A stretch of 7,886 bases of DNA from Lachnospiraceae bacterium. GTDB taxonomy: Bacteria; Bacillota; Clostridia; Lachnospirales; Lachnospiraceae. A model generated the notes under the pieces. The model ran no database searches, was not told where the DNA came from, and saw only the letters and a program-made list of their open reading frames with translations. The position numbers and the translations under genes were made by a program. Within the stretch, counting starts at the first letter, position 1. Every line of letters begins with the position of its first letter. Shown here piece after piece: positions 1 to 6,165 of this stretch. The stretch is from positions 1 through 7,886 of the forward strand of contig DMLD01000089.1 in the NCBI GenBank assembly GCA_003453515.1, given 5' to 3'.

Positions 1-769
1 TTTCCTCGAACTCACCGCGGTACTTTGCTCCGGCTATGAGTGCGCCCATATCAAGCGCGTAGACCTGCTTGTCCTTGAGCCCCTGCGGCACGTCACCTCG
101 CACGATCCTCTGTGCCAGTCCCTCGACTACAGCCGTTTTTCCGACGCCGGGCTCGCCTATTAGCACAGGGTTATTCTTCGTTTTTCTGGACAATATCTGT
201 ATCATGTTGCGTATCTCGGAGTCACGGCCTATCACGGGATCGAGCTTCTGCTCTCTGGCACGCTCCACCAGATCATAGCCGTATTTTTCGAGAGTGTCAT
301 ACACCGCCTCAGGGTTATCGCTCGTTATCTGCCTGCCGCCGCGTACAGCCTGCAGGGCTGTGAGAAAGCGCTCCTTGTCTATACGAAAGTCGGCAAACAG
401 AGGCTTTACCTCTTTGGATGGGTGCTTTAGCATACTTAAAAACAGGTGCTCTACGGATACATACTCATCACCCATCTGCTTTGCCTCGTCCTCGGCGTAG
501 ATAAGTACCTTGTTTAGGGCGTCTCCCATATAAACCTGTCCGCCCTCGACCTTCGGTCTCTTTGCGATAAGCCCCTCGACCTGAGCGAGAAAGACCTTCG
601 GATCGATATCCATTTTTTCAAGGAGCCTTGCTATCAGGCTGTCATCGATGGTCAGCATGCTGTAGAGCAGATGCTCCTCGCACAGCTCCTGATTTCCGAA
701 ATCATAAGCGACCTTCTCAATGCCGTTGATGATCTCTATGCTTTTTTGGGTAAACTTTGATATGTTCAT
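1..769 (-). CDS. clpB: ATP-dependent disaggregase ClpB, N-terminal part (cut by window edge)
   Basis: ClpB is a cytosolic AAA+ hexamer that threads proteins out of aggregates together with the DnaK system. The window holds 256 codons, read leftward from an ATG at 769-767. The protein opens with [13 protein letters not shown], typical of ClpB and unlike the ClpC start. Residues 1 to about 145 form the double-repeat Clp N domain, including the EHLLYSML and [11 protein letters not shown] repeats. The first ATPase domain follows, with DPVIGRD and the Walker A motif GEPGVGKT at residues 205-212 (catalytic Lys211). The frame runs off the edge at RGEFEE, before Walker B. The middle coiled coil and second ATPase domain lie outside; full-length ClpB is about 860 residues. 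A Shine-Dalgarno AGGGGG (minus strand, 778-783) sits 8 nt before the ATG. A CIRCE operator and promoter lie just upstream. The visible part is intact, with no frameshift. Confidence 0.96.
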   Translation of the reverse strand, partial: MNISKFTQKSIEIINGIEKVAYDFGNQELCEEHLLYSMLTIDDSLIARLLEKMDIDPKVFLAQVEGLIAKRPKVEGGQVYMGDALNKVLIYAEDEAKQMGDEYVSVEHLFLSMLKHPSKEVKPLFADFRIDKERFLTALQAVRGGRQITSDNPEAVYDTLEKYGYDLVERAREQKLDPVIGRDSEIRNMIQILSRKTKNNPVLIGEPGVGKTAVVEGLAQRIVRGDVPQGLKDKQVYALDMGALIAGAKYRGEFEE

Positions 770-792
770 GGCACACACCCCCTTTACAAGGT

Positions 793-821
793 ATAATAGC
801 ACAAAGATTAGCACTCGTCAA
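793..821 (-). promoter_or_regulatory. Sigma-A type promoter of clpB
   Basis: Read on the minus strand, a -35 box TTGACG (816-821) and a -10 box TATTAT (793-798) are separated by exactly 17 bp. Transcription would begin around position 786, giving a very short leader before the clpB ATG at 769. The -35 box overlaps the left arm and spacer of the CIRCE element, so a bound repressor should directly block RNA polymerase. The boxes are seen in the sequence; activity is inferred. Confidence 0.85.
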
Positions 822-834
822 GAGAGAGTGCTAA
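808..834. promoter_or_regulatory. CIRCE operator (HrcA binding site), perfect match
   Basis: The inverted repeat TTAGCACTC, 9 bp spacer, GAGTGCTAA matches the CIRCE consensus at every arm position. In Bacillota, HrcA binds CIRCE to repress hrcA-grpE-dnaK and groESL, and in some species clpB as well. Here it overlaps the -35 box of the leftward clpB promoter, which argues that clpB belongs to the HrcA regulon in this organism. It is more than 50 bp from the rightward symporter promoter, so an effect on that gene is less likely. Confidence 0.96.
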
Positions 835-854
835 TAAAAATTTGACCCATGGAT

Positions 855-873
855 GATGACAATATTTGTCATC
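855..873. promoter_or_regulatory. Perfect 19-bp palindrome in the clpB/symporter divergent region; possible operator
   Basis: The arms GATGACAA and TTGTCATC are exact reverse complements around a 3-bp TAT centre. ACCC (845-848) and GGGT (874-877) can extend pairing around an asymmetric bulge. The site lies between CIRCE and the -35 box of the symporter promoter, 12 bp upstream of that box. This position suits an activator or a repressor of the rightward genes. I cannot assign it to a known regulator. It is upstream of both proposed transcription starts, so an RNA hairpin role is unlikely. Confidence 0.55.
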
Positions 874-885
874 GGGTAAAAAACC

Positions 886-915
886 TTGCTTTTACAGTAC
901 TTTTCATGTTATTAT
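886..915 (+). promoter_or_regulatory. Likely promoter of the symporter/VanW unit
   Basis: A -35-like TTGCTT (886-891) and a -10-like TATTAT (910-915) are 18 bp apart, followed by about 40 bp to the gene start. A shifted -10 reading (TTATAT, 912-917) is also possible. The match is weaker than that of the clpB and suf promoters, which fits a promoter that needs help from a regulator bound at the adjacent palindrome. Confidence 0.55.
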
Positions 916-960
916 ATCACATAAGGAAATAATACGAAAGAAACACAGGAGTAATACAAT

Positions 961-2373
961 ATGGACAAATTCTCTGAAATTATAAAAATGATCGACGACT
1001 TCGTGTGGGGCGTGCCGCTGATGGTACTGATCCTTGCAGGAGGTCTGTTTCTGACCGTGCGTATGAGGTTTTTTCAGATGCGCAGGCTCCCGCTGGCGCT
1101 TAAGTGGATGGTGAAAAATGAAGAGGGTGCGGAGGGGGATATATCCTCATTCGGCGCACTGTGTCTGGCACTGTCCGCCACCATAGGTACCGGCAATATA
1201 GTCGGGGTGGCTACAGCTATCACTACCGGAGGCCCAGGGGCGCTCTTTTGGATGATAGTTGCGGCGCTCTTTGGCATGGCGACCAAGTATGCCGAGGGAG
1301 TGCTTGCCGTCAAATACAGAGTAAAGGTCAAGGATGGCTCGGTGCTGGGCGGACCATTTTACTATATCGAACGCGGTATGGGGGTCAGATGGAAGTGGCT
1401 TGGCAAGGTATTTGCAGTATCGGGACTGCTGGGCGGTGCCTTCGGTATAGGGACATTTACCCAGATCAACGGTATCTCTACCGCGGTCAAGGGCTTTTTC
1501 GATCCCGATACGGCGTATACCGTGACGCTCCCGTTTTTAGGGAAATACTCGATAGCAGTTGTCCTGACCTCCGTCATAGTTGCCGTTTTGACCGGTATCA
1601 TCCTCATCGGAGGGGTGAAGCGCATAGCAAGCGTATCCGAGAAGATAGTACCTTTTATGGCGATAGCTTATGTGGCGATCACGTTTGTACTCGTGGTCTG
1701 CAATATCACAAAGGTTCCCGCGGCATTGGTATACATAGTTGAAGCAGCTTTCGATCCGATGGCTGTCACAGGCGGTGTCGTGGGAAGTATGCTGGTTGCC
1801 ATGCAAAAGGGTGTGGCACGGGGTATTTTTTCAAACGAGGCGGGTCTTGGCTCTGCGCCTATTGCAGCCGCTGCAGCCCAGACAAATGAACCGGTAAGGC
1901 AGGGGCTTGTGTCGATGACGGGGACATTTATAGATACGATAGTGCTCTGTACGATGACAGGCTTGGCGGTCGTGGTCACTGATGCGTGGAAGCAGACAGG
2001 GCTCGAGGGTGTGGATGTGACGATATATGCCTTTCAGCACGGACTTCCGACACCTGCTCCCGTATCATCCTTTCTTGTGATGATAAGTCTGGTGGCGTTT
2101 GCATTTACGACCATAATCAGCTGGAACTACTATGCGGAGAGATGTCTGACTTATCTTGTCGGAGTCAGACCGAAGGTGACGCTTGCCTTTAAGTTCGTAT
2201 GTGTCGCAGCCATATTCATAGGTCCATATATGACAGTGAGTACGGTGTGGATGATAGCCGATATCTTCAATGGTATGATGGCTGTCCCCAATATGATAGC
2301 CATATTTGCACTAAACGGCGTAGTCGTGGCGGAGACTGCCAGTTTCTTTAAATTGAAAAAACATCTGAATTAA
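961..2373 (+). CDS. Sodium:alanine/glycine symporter, AGCS family (AlsT/DagA-like)
   Basis: This is an inner-membrane secondary transporter that uses a sodium (or proton) gradient to import small neutral amino acids such as alanine or glycine. Its 470 residues match the usual family length of about 450-490. Family hallmarks are visible: GTGNIVGVATA at residues 76-86, the following TTGGPGALFWM segment, GPFYYIERGMG in the loop after it, and SNEAGLGSAPIAAAA starting at residue 291. The protein is strongly hydrophobic, with about ten membrane segments. It has no cleavable signal peptide. The ATG at 961 is preceded by AGGAG (947-951) with a 9-nt gap, and the N-terminus (MDKFSEIIKMIDDFVWGVPL) is typical of the family. 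The VanW-domain gene follows after 21 bp. The exact substrate (alanine, glycine or glutamine) cannot be told from the sequence. Confidence 0.93.
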   Translation: MDKFSEIIKMIDDFVWGVPLMVLILAGGLFLTVRMRFFQMRRLPLALKWMVKNEEGAEGDISSFGALCLALSATIGTGNIVGVATAITTGGPGALFWMIVAALFGMATKYAEGVLAVKYRVKVKDGSVLGGPFYYIERGMGVRWKWLGKVFAVSGLLGGAFGIGTFTQINGISTAVKGFFDPDTAYTVTLPFLGKYSIAVVLTSVIVAVLTGIILIGGVKRIASVSEKIVPFMAIAYVAITFVLVVCNITKVPAALVYIVEAAFDPMAVTGGVVGSMLVAMQKGVARGIFSNEAGLGSAPIAAAAAQTNEPVRQGLVSMTGTFIDTIVLCTMTGLAVVVTDAWKQTGLEGVDVTIYAFQHGLPTPAPVSSFLVMISLVAFAFTTIISWNYYAERCLTYLVGVRPKVTLAFKFVCVAAIFIGPYMTVSTVWMIADIFNGMMAVPNMIAIFALNGVVVAETASFFKLKKHLN

Positions 2374-2394
2374 GAGCAGACAGAGGTAACACAA

Positions 2395-3759
2395 ATGGAT
2401 GGATCAAAACATAGTCCAAGCCCCTCGTACAAAAGAGCGGGAGCACTTCTGATCGTGATGACGATCTCCATAGTGATAGCCATACTCATAATGGTTATCG
2501 GAACCAGAAAGGACAATGCCAGGGAGCGCGAGGACGCCCGGATGAACGAGAGAGTCAGCGCGCATGCTGATACGGCATATGGAAACAAATGGCTTATGGA
2601 TGAGGAGCTCGTCGACAGGGATGAGGGATATATAACAGACAGACTGACCTCTCTCATGGAGAAATACATGTCACGCACGGTGACCATCAGGATCGACGGA
2701 AAGGACCGCAGGCAGTACAGTATGGAGGAACTCGGTGAAAAGGTCGGGTTCGTGATAAATGAAGCGGGCAAGGAAACGGTATATCCCCAGGGGAGGGAGA
2801 GTGCGCTTGCAAGGCATATAGTATCGATTGACAAGGATCTTCCGGTCGAGGAGCAGGACGATATAATACGCGGTATAAGGCAGACGACCAAGGCAGAGAT
2901 AACCGTAAGATGTACTTCTGATAAAAATATTCTCACGGAACTGGCGTCGAAGTATTCAAAAAAATACGATAAAGCACCGAAAAATGCCACTATCAATGCA
3001 AATATGAAGATAACATCTGAGAAGAACGGCAGAGTGCTGGATACAACGGCGATGGTTCGCGATCTGACCGAATATCTTGATTCCACTGAAGAGGCAGACT
3101 TCTTACGAAATTATCAGACTAAAAAGGTAAAAGCCACTGTCAAAGCCTCTTATCTGAAAAAGATTAACACGTCCATAGGTAGCTACTCAACGGTGCTCAT
3201 CACCAACAATGTCCGCGGCAAAAATGTGCGGCTCGCGGCATCGAGGATCGACGGCAGGGTCTTGAAGCCTGAGGAGCAGATATCCTTTCTCGATGCGCTG
3301 TATGATGACTCGGATGGAAAAAAATACGGCAAAGCGGGAGGCTTTTTGAACAACAAGGTCGTTCAGGTCGAGGGCGGCGGCATCTGTCAGGTATCGACCA
3401 CCGCCTATGATGCGTTTTTGATAGCAGGGATAATACCCGTGGAGAGATCCCCGCACACCTGCAGGGTCAGCTATGCCGTGGCGGGGCTGGATGCGGCGCT
3501 GGCTGTCGGGACCAAGGATCTTGTTGTAAAAAACACCCTGAAGTATCCTATCATGATAAGGTCGAATATAGAAGGGAACAGGCTGTATGTCAGGATATAT
3601 TCTTATAAGGAAGCAAAGGGCGGGTACACGTATAAGCCGCGGGCTGTCTCGGAGAAGGGGTCGCTTACATATGTATCCTATCTTGACAAATACCTGGATG
3701 GCGTGAGGGTCGAAAGCGTGGAGCTGTCCAGGGATACATACAAAAAGCTTAAGGGTTGA
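2395..3759 (+). CDS. Membrane-anchored VanW-domain protein with peptidoglycan-binding-like region
   Basis: The 454-residue protein has a short basic N-terminus and one hydrophobic segment at about residues 15-36, with no obvious cleavage site. It is therefore probably anchored in the membrane with its body outside. Residues of about 85-140 (TVTIRIDGK, then YSMEELGEKVGF) and 189-230 (KAPKNATI, then NGRVLDTTAMVRDLTEYL) resemble the PG_binding_4/YoaR-like repeats usually found before VanW. The VanW domain spans about 258-395, with SYSTVLITN, EEQISFLDAL and the core GGGICQVSTTAYDAFLIAG from residue 327 (Cys331). Many relatives end in a G5 domain, but only about 50 residues follow here and no clear G5 is seen. 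VanW occurs in some vancomycin-resistance clusters, but its biochemical role is unknown; nothing here suggests resistance. AGAGG (2382-2386) precedes the ATG by 8 nt. It is probably cotranscribed with the symporter. Confidence 0.9.
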   Translation: MDGSKHSPSPSYKRAGALLIVMTISIVIAILIMVIGTRKDNAREREDARMNERVSAHADTAYGNKWLMDEELVDRDEGYITDRLTSLMEKYMSRTVTIRIDGKDRRQYSMEELGEKVGFVINEAGKETVYPQGRESALARHIVSIDKDLPVEEQDDIIRGIRQTTKAEITVRCTSDKNILTELASKYSKKYDKAPKNATINANMKITSEKNGRVLDTTAMVRDLTEYLDSTEEADFLRNYQTKKVKATVKASYLKKINTSIGSYSTVLITNNVRGKNVRLAASRIDGRVLKPEEQISFLDALYDDSDGKKYGKAGGFLNNKVVQVEGGGICQVSTTAYDAFLIAGIIPVERSPHTCRVSYAVAGLDAALAVGTKDLVVKNTLKYPIMIRSNIEGNRLYVRIYSYKEAKGGYTYKPRAVSEKGSLTYVSYLDKYLDGVRVESVELSRDTYKKLKG

Positions 3760-3764
3760 CAAAT

Positions 3765-3776
3765 AACATTTATGTT
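3765..3776. promoter_or_regulatory. 12-bp palindrome at the suf promoter; possible operator
   Basis: AACATTTATGTT is a perfect palindrome that ends inside the -35 box of the suf promoter. It is flanked by two TTGAC copies whose starts are 19 bp apart (3756 and 3775). The stretch GTTGACTAAA at the right-hand copy resembles one half of the IscR type 1 site described in proteobacteria and related sites proposed in clostridia. A matching second half is not present at the expected position. The palindrome is seen; the regulator is a guess. Confidence 0.35.
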
Positions 3777-3803
3777 GACTAAAGCCGCAAGATAAGTTAT
3801 ACT
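3775..3803 (+). promoter_or_regulatory. Sigma-A type promoter of the suf operon
   Basis: The boxes are TTGACT (3775-3780) and TATACT (3798-3803) with a 17-bp spacer, close to consensus. The -35 box starts 15 bp after the stop of the VanW gene, and no terminator separates them, so some readthrough from upstream is possible. Expected transcription start is near 3810, giving a leader of about 70 nt before sufC. Confidence 0.82.
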
Positions 3804-3807
3804 GATA

Positions 3808-3849
3808 CATCAGGGTTAAGGAAGCGCCTGATGATCGTGAGCGTTCACG
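3808..3849 (+). other. Two tandem stem-loops in the sufC leader
   Basis: CATCAGG (3808-3814) pairs perfectly with CCTGATG (3827-3833) across a 12-nt loop. CGTGA (3836-3840) pairs with TCACG (3845-3849) across a 4-nt loop. An alternative fold pairs GAAGCGC (3821-3827, one bulge) with GCGTTC (3841-3846). No T-run follows, so this is not a normal intrinsic terminator. The Shine-Dalgarno GGGAGG at 3870-3875 stays outside the stems. The role could be mRNA stability or regulation, or the stems may simply be remains of the repeat described separately. Confidence 0.4.
3813..3839 (+). repeat. Degenerate repeat copy A, upstream of sufC
   Basis: This stretch aligns with 6088-6116 upstream of sufD. Shared blocks in order are GGGT, AAGGAA, CGC, TGA, TGATC and GTG, with two short gaps and two substitutions. 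Both copies sit in non-coding DNA and both can form hairpins. They may be worn copies of an intergenic palindromic element of the REP/MITE kind, or a shared regulatory sequence. Similarity over such a short length could also be chance. Confidence 0.4.
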
Positions 3850-3881
3850 GAATATAAAGATGTTTGCATGGGAGGTTAGAA

Positions 3882-4652
3882 ATGTCGGACACCATATTGG
3901 ATATAAGAGATCTATCTGTTGCTATCGGAGCCGAGGGTGCCACCGATGAGGAGCTGCAGATATTGCACGGAATAAGCATGTCCATCGGAGCAGGCGAGAC
4001 ACATGTGCTCATGGGACCCAACGGAGCGGGCAAGTCCACGCTTGGGTTTGCTCTTATGGGTAATGAAAAGTACGAGGTAAAATCGGGAGAGATCACATTT
4101 GACGGACAGGATCTGCTTTCCATGAATGTGCACGAGAGAGCCAAGGCGGGGATATTTTTATCATTCCAAAATCCGCTTGAGGTACCCGGCGTTACGCTGA
4201 CCAACTTCATCAGAAATGCCAAGGAGCAGCGCGAGGATACCAAGATCAAGCTTTGGGACTTCAGAAAAGAACTCAAAGCCAAGATGGAGCTGCTCTCGAT
4301 GGATGAGTCATATATGGACAGGGATCTGAATGTCGGGTTTTCCGGCGGTGAGAAGAAGAAATCTGAGATACTGCAGCTTCTCATGCTAAAGCCCAGACTT
4401 GCCATACTTGATGAGACAGACTCCGGACTTGATGTGGATGCCGTGCGCACCGTGTCAAAGGGCGTCGAGGCTTATCAGAAGGAGCAGGACGGTGCATTGC
4501 TCATCATCACGCACAGCACGAGGATACTCGAGTCACTTCATGTGGACAGGACGCATGTGATGGTGGACGGGCGCATAGTTGCCGAGGGTGATGCTTCACT
4601 TGTTGACGAGATAAATAAAAACGGCTTTGAAAAATATATGGATAAGGCTTGA
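3882..4652 (+). CDS. sufC: Fe-S cluster assembly ATPase SufC
   Basis: SufC is the ABC-type ATPase of the SufBCD scaffold; ATP hydrolysis drives rearrangement of SufB and SufD during cluster assembly in the cytosol. The 256 residues are normal for SufC. Walker A is GPNGAGKST at residues 45-53 (Lys51). The signature is FSGGEKKKSE, with Ser154, in the lysine-rich form typical of SufC. Walker B is LAILDETDSGLD at 173-184, and the switch histidine is His211 in IITHST. The start is the ATG at 3882 because GGGAGG (3870-3875) lies 6 nt before it and MSDTILDIRDL is a normal SufC start. An in-frame TTG at 3864 lies upstream of that site and was not used. It is the first gene of the suf operon, and sufB follows after 17 bp. 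Confidence 0.97.
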   Translation: MSDTILDIRDLSVAIGAEGATDEELQILHGISMSIGAGETHVLMGPNGAGKSTLGFALMGNEKYEVKSGEITFDGQDLLSMNVHERAKAGIFLSFQNPLEVPGVTLTNFIRNAKEQREDTKIKLWDFRKELKAKMELLSMDESYMDRDLNVGFSGGEKKKSEILQLLMLKPRLAILDETDSGLDVDAVRTVSKGVEAYQKEQDGALLIITHSTRILESLHVDRTHVMVDGRIVAEGDASLVDEINKNGFEKYMDKA

Positions 4653-4669
4653 AAACGAAAGGATTTTCG

Positions 4670-6085
4670 ATGGAAGAAAAGACGTATGTCGAGGATATCG
4701 ACCGCAATCTCTACGACTTTAAAAATGAAGAGACCTCTGAGAACACAGTTCGCTTCGACGAGGGACTTGACTCAAAGATAGTTGAGAAGATATCCCGTGA
4801 AAAGGGTGATCCGGATTGGATGAGGGAGTTTCGCCTCGAGTCACTTGATATATATAATAAGATAAAGGTTCCCGAGTGGGGGCCTTCCATAGACGGGCTG
4901 AACATTGACAATATCGCGACCTATGTAAAGCCCAAGACCAAGATGCATGCCGAGTGGGATGAGGTTCCCGATGAGATCAAGGATACCTTTGAGCGGCTCG
5001 GGATACCGCAGGCTGAGAGAGAGTCGCTGGCAGGCGTGGGAGCGCAGTATGATTCGGAGCTTGTCTACCACAATGTAAGGGAAGAGGTGGCAGCGCTCGG
5101 GGTTGTCTACACCGATCTTGAATCCGCCATGCACGATGAGGAGCATGCAGAGAGGATAAGATCTCATTTTATGAAGCTGGTTCCTCCTACGGATCACAAG
5201 TTTGCGGCGCTTCACGGAGCTGTGTGGTCGGGCGGATCGTATGTTTACGTGCCGCCGGGGGTTTCGGTGGAGATCCCGCTGCAGTCCTACTTCAGACTGA
5301 ATGCGCCGGGAGCCGGACAGTTTGAGCACACGCTGATAATAGTAGATGAGGGAGCTGATCTGCATTTCATAGAGGGATGCTCGGCACCCAAATACAATAT
5401 AGCCAACCTCCACGCCGGATGTGTGGAGCTCTATGTCGGGAAAAATGCGAAGCTGCGCTACTCGACGATAGAGAACTGGTCGAAAAATATGTACAACCTA
5501 AATACCAAACGCGCCACCGTCGAGGAGGGCGGAGTGATGGAGTGGGTCTCAGGCTCGTTTGGATCACATGTGTCATACCTCTATCCCATGACTATCCTTA
5601 AGGGTGATAACTCGAGGATGGAGTTTACCGGGATAACCTTTGCGGGCAAGGGTCAGAACCTCGATACCGGTATGAAGGTGGTGCACACGGGAAGAGAGAC
5701 CTCGTCAGCGGTCAATACAAAGTCTATCTCAAAGGACGGCGGTATATCGACATTTAGATCGGCTGTCGTTGTCGGGAAGGACGCAAAAAGGGCAAAGTCT
5801 ACGGTCTCATGTGCATCTCTGATGCTTGACCGTATATCGAGGTCGGACACGATACCCGCGATAGATGTCAGAACAGATGACGCGGATATCGGTCACGAGG
5901 CAAGGATAGGAAAAATAAGTGATGATGCGATATTCTATCTCATGAGCAGAGGTATTCGTGAGGAGGATGCGAGATCTATGATAGTAAGCGGCTTTGCAGA
6001 CAATGTCTCAAAGGAGCTGCCGTTGGAGTATGCGCTCGAAATGAACAATCTCATAAGACTGGAGATGAAGGGAAGCATAGGCTGA
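4670..6085 (+). CDS. sufB: Fe-S cluster assembly scaffold protein SufB
   Basis: SufB is the scaffold subunit that receives persulfide sulfur from the desulfurase and holds the nascent cluster in the SufBC2D complex. The 471 residues match the family. The N-terminal helical part includes KGDPDWMREFRLESL and KVPEWGPS. The beta-helix core contains GAVWSGGSYVYVPPGV, EHTLIIVDEGADLHFIEGC and YSTIENWSKNMYNLNTKRA. By alignment from memory, Cys381 (in TVSCASLMLD) corresponds to E. coli Cys405, the essential sulfur or cluster site. Glu410 (in GHEARIGKIS) corresponds to Glu434, with the same 29-residue spacing. The start at ATG 4670 is chosen because AAGGA (4659-4663) lies 6 nt upstream. A TTG at 4649 overlapping the sufC stop would add seven residues but has only a weak ribosome site. 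An 80-bp gap separates it from sufD. Confidence 0.97.
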   Translation: MEEKTYVEDIDRNLYDFKNEETSENTVRFDEGLDSKIVEKISREKGDPDWMREFRLESLDIYNKIKVPEWGPSIDGLNIDNIATYVKPKTKMHAEWDEVPDEIKDTFERLGIPQAERESLAGVGAQYDSELVYHNVREEVAALGVVYTDLESAMHDEEHAERIRSHFMKLVPPTDHKFAALHGAVWSGGSYVYVPPGVSVEIPLQSYFRLNAPGAGQFEHTLIIVDEGADLHFIEGCSAPKYNIANLHAGCVELYVGKNAKLRYSTIENWSKNMYNLNTKRATVEEGGVMEWVSGSFGSHVSYLYPMTILKGDNSRMEFTGITFAGKGQNLDTGMKVVHTGRETSSAVNTKSISKDGGISTFRSAVVVGKDAKRAKSTVSCASLMLDRISRSDTIPAIDVRTDDADIGHEARIGKISDDAIFYLMSRGIREEDARSMIVSGFADNVSKELPLEYALEMNNLIRLEMKGSIG

Positions 6086-6087
6086 TA

Positions 6088-6123
6088 GGGTAAAGGAAAC
6101 GCTGATTTGATCAGTGTATCATT
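6088..6123 (+). repeat. Degenerate repeat copy B with imperfect hairpin, between sufB and sufD
   Basis: The left half matches the sequence upstream of sufC (3813-3839). It folds into an imperfect hairpin: core ACGCTGA (6099-6105) with TCAGTGT (6111-6117, one G-U pair) around a 5-nt loop. The stem can extend to 6093-6123 with two mismatches. No T-run follows, so it is not a terminator. It lies in the only sizeable gap of the suf operon, where it could act as an RNA stability or processing site. An inserted palindromic repeat is equally possible. Confidence 0.5.
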
Positions 6124-6165
6124 AAACAGCCTGGCTTACAGCTATGGATGATTTAGGAGAGGATT

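Noticed and set aside
849..932. Small 27-codon rightward frame (MDDDNICHRVKN...) in the clpB/symporter intergenic region, with a hydrophobic stretch
   Set aside because: It has no Shine-Dalgarno sequence, runs through the symporter promoter, and its start lies upstream of the proposed transcription start. It is best explained as chance.
2370..3086. 238-codon leftward open frame opposite the VanW-domain gene
   Set aside because: It is serine-rich with no recognisable domain and mirrors codon bias of the rightward gene, which has clear domain evidence.
2395..3759. VanW domain as evidence of a vancomycin-resistance cluster
   Set aside because: No vanH/A/X, vanS/R or related genes are nearby. 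VanW-domain proteins are common in ordinary Clostridia.
3864..3881. TTG start adding six residues to SufC
   Set aside because: The GGGAGG ribosome site lies between this TTG and the ATG at 3882, so it serves the ATG.
3845..4450. 201-codon leftward open frame opposite sufC
   Set aside because: It is an antisense shadow of sufC, whose ABC ATPase motifs are unambiguous.
4649..4669. TTG start for SufB overlapping the sufC stop
   Set aside because: The ATG at 4670 has a better-spaced AAGGA site, and the extra residues do not resemble SufB. Coupling through the overlap remains possible but is weaker.
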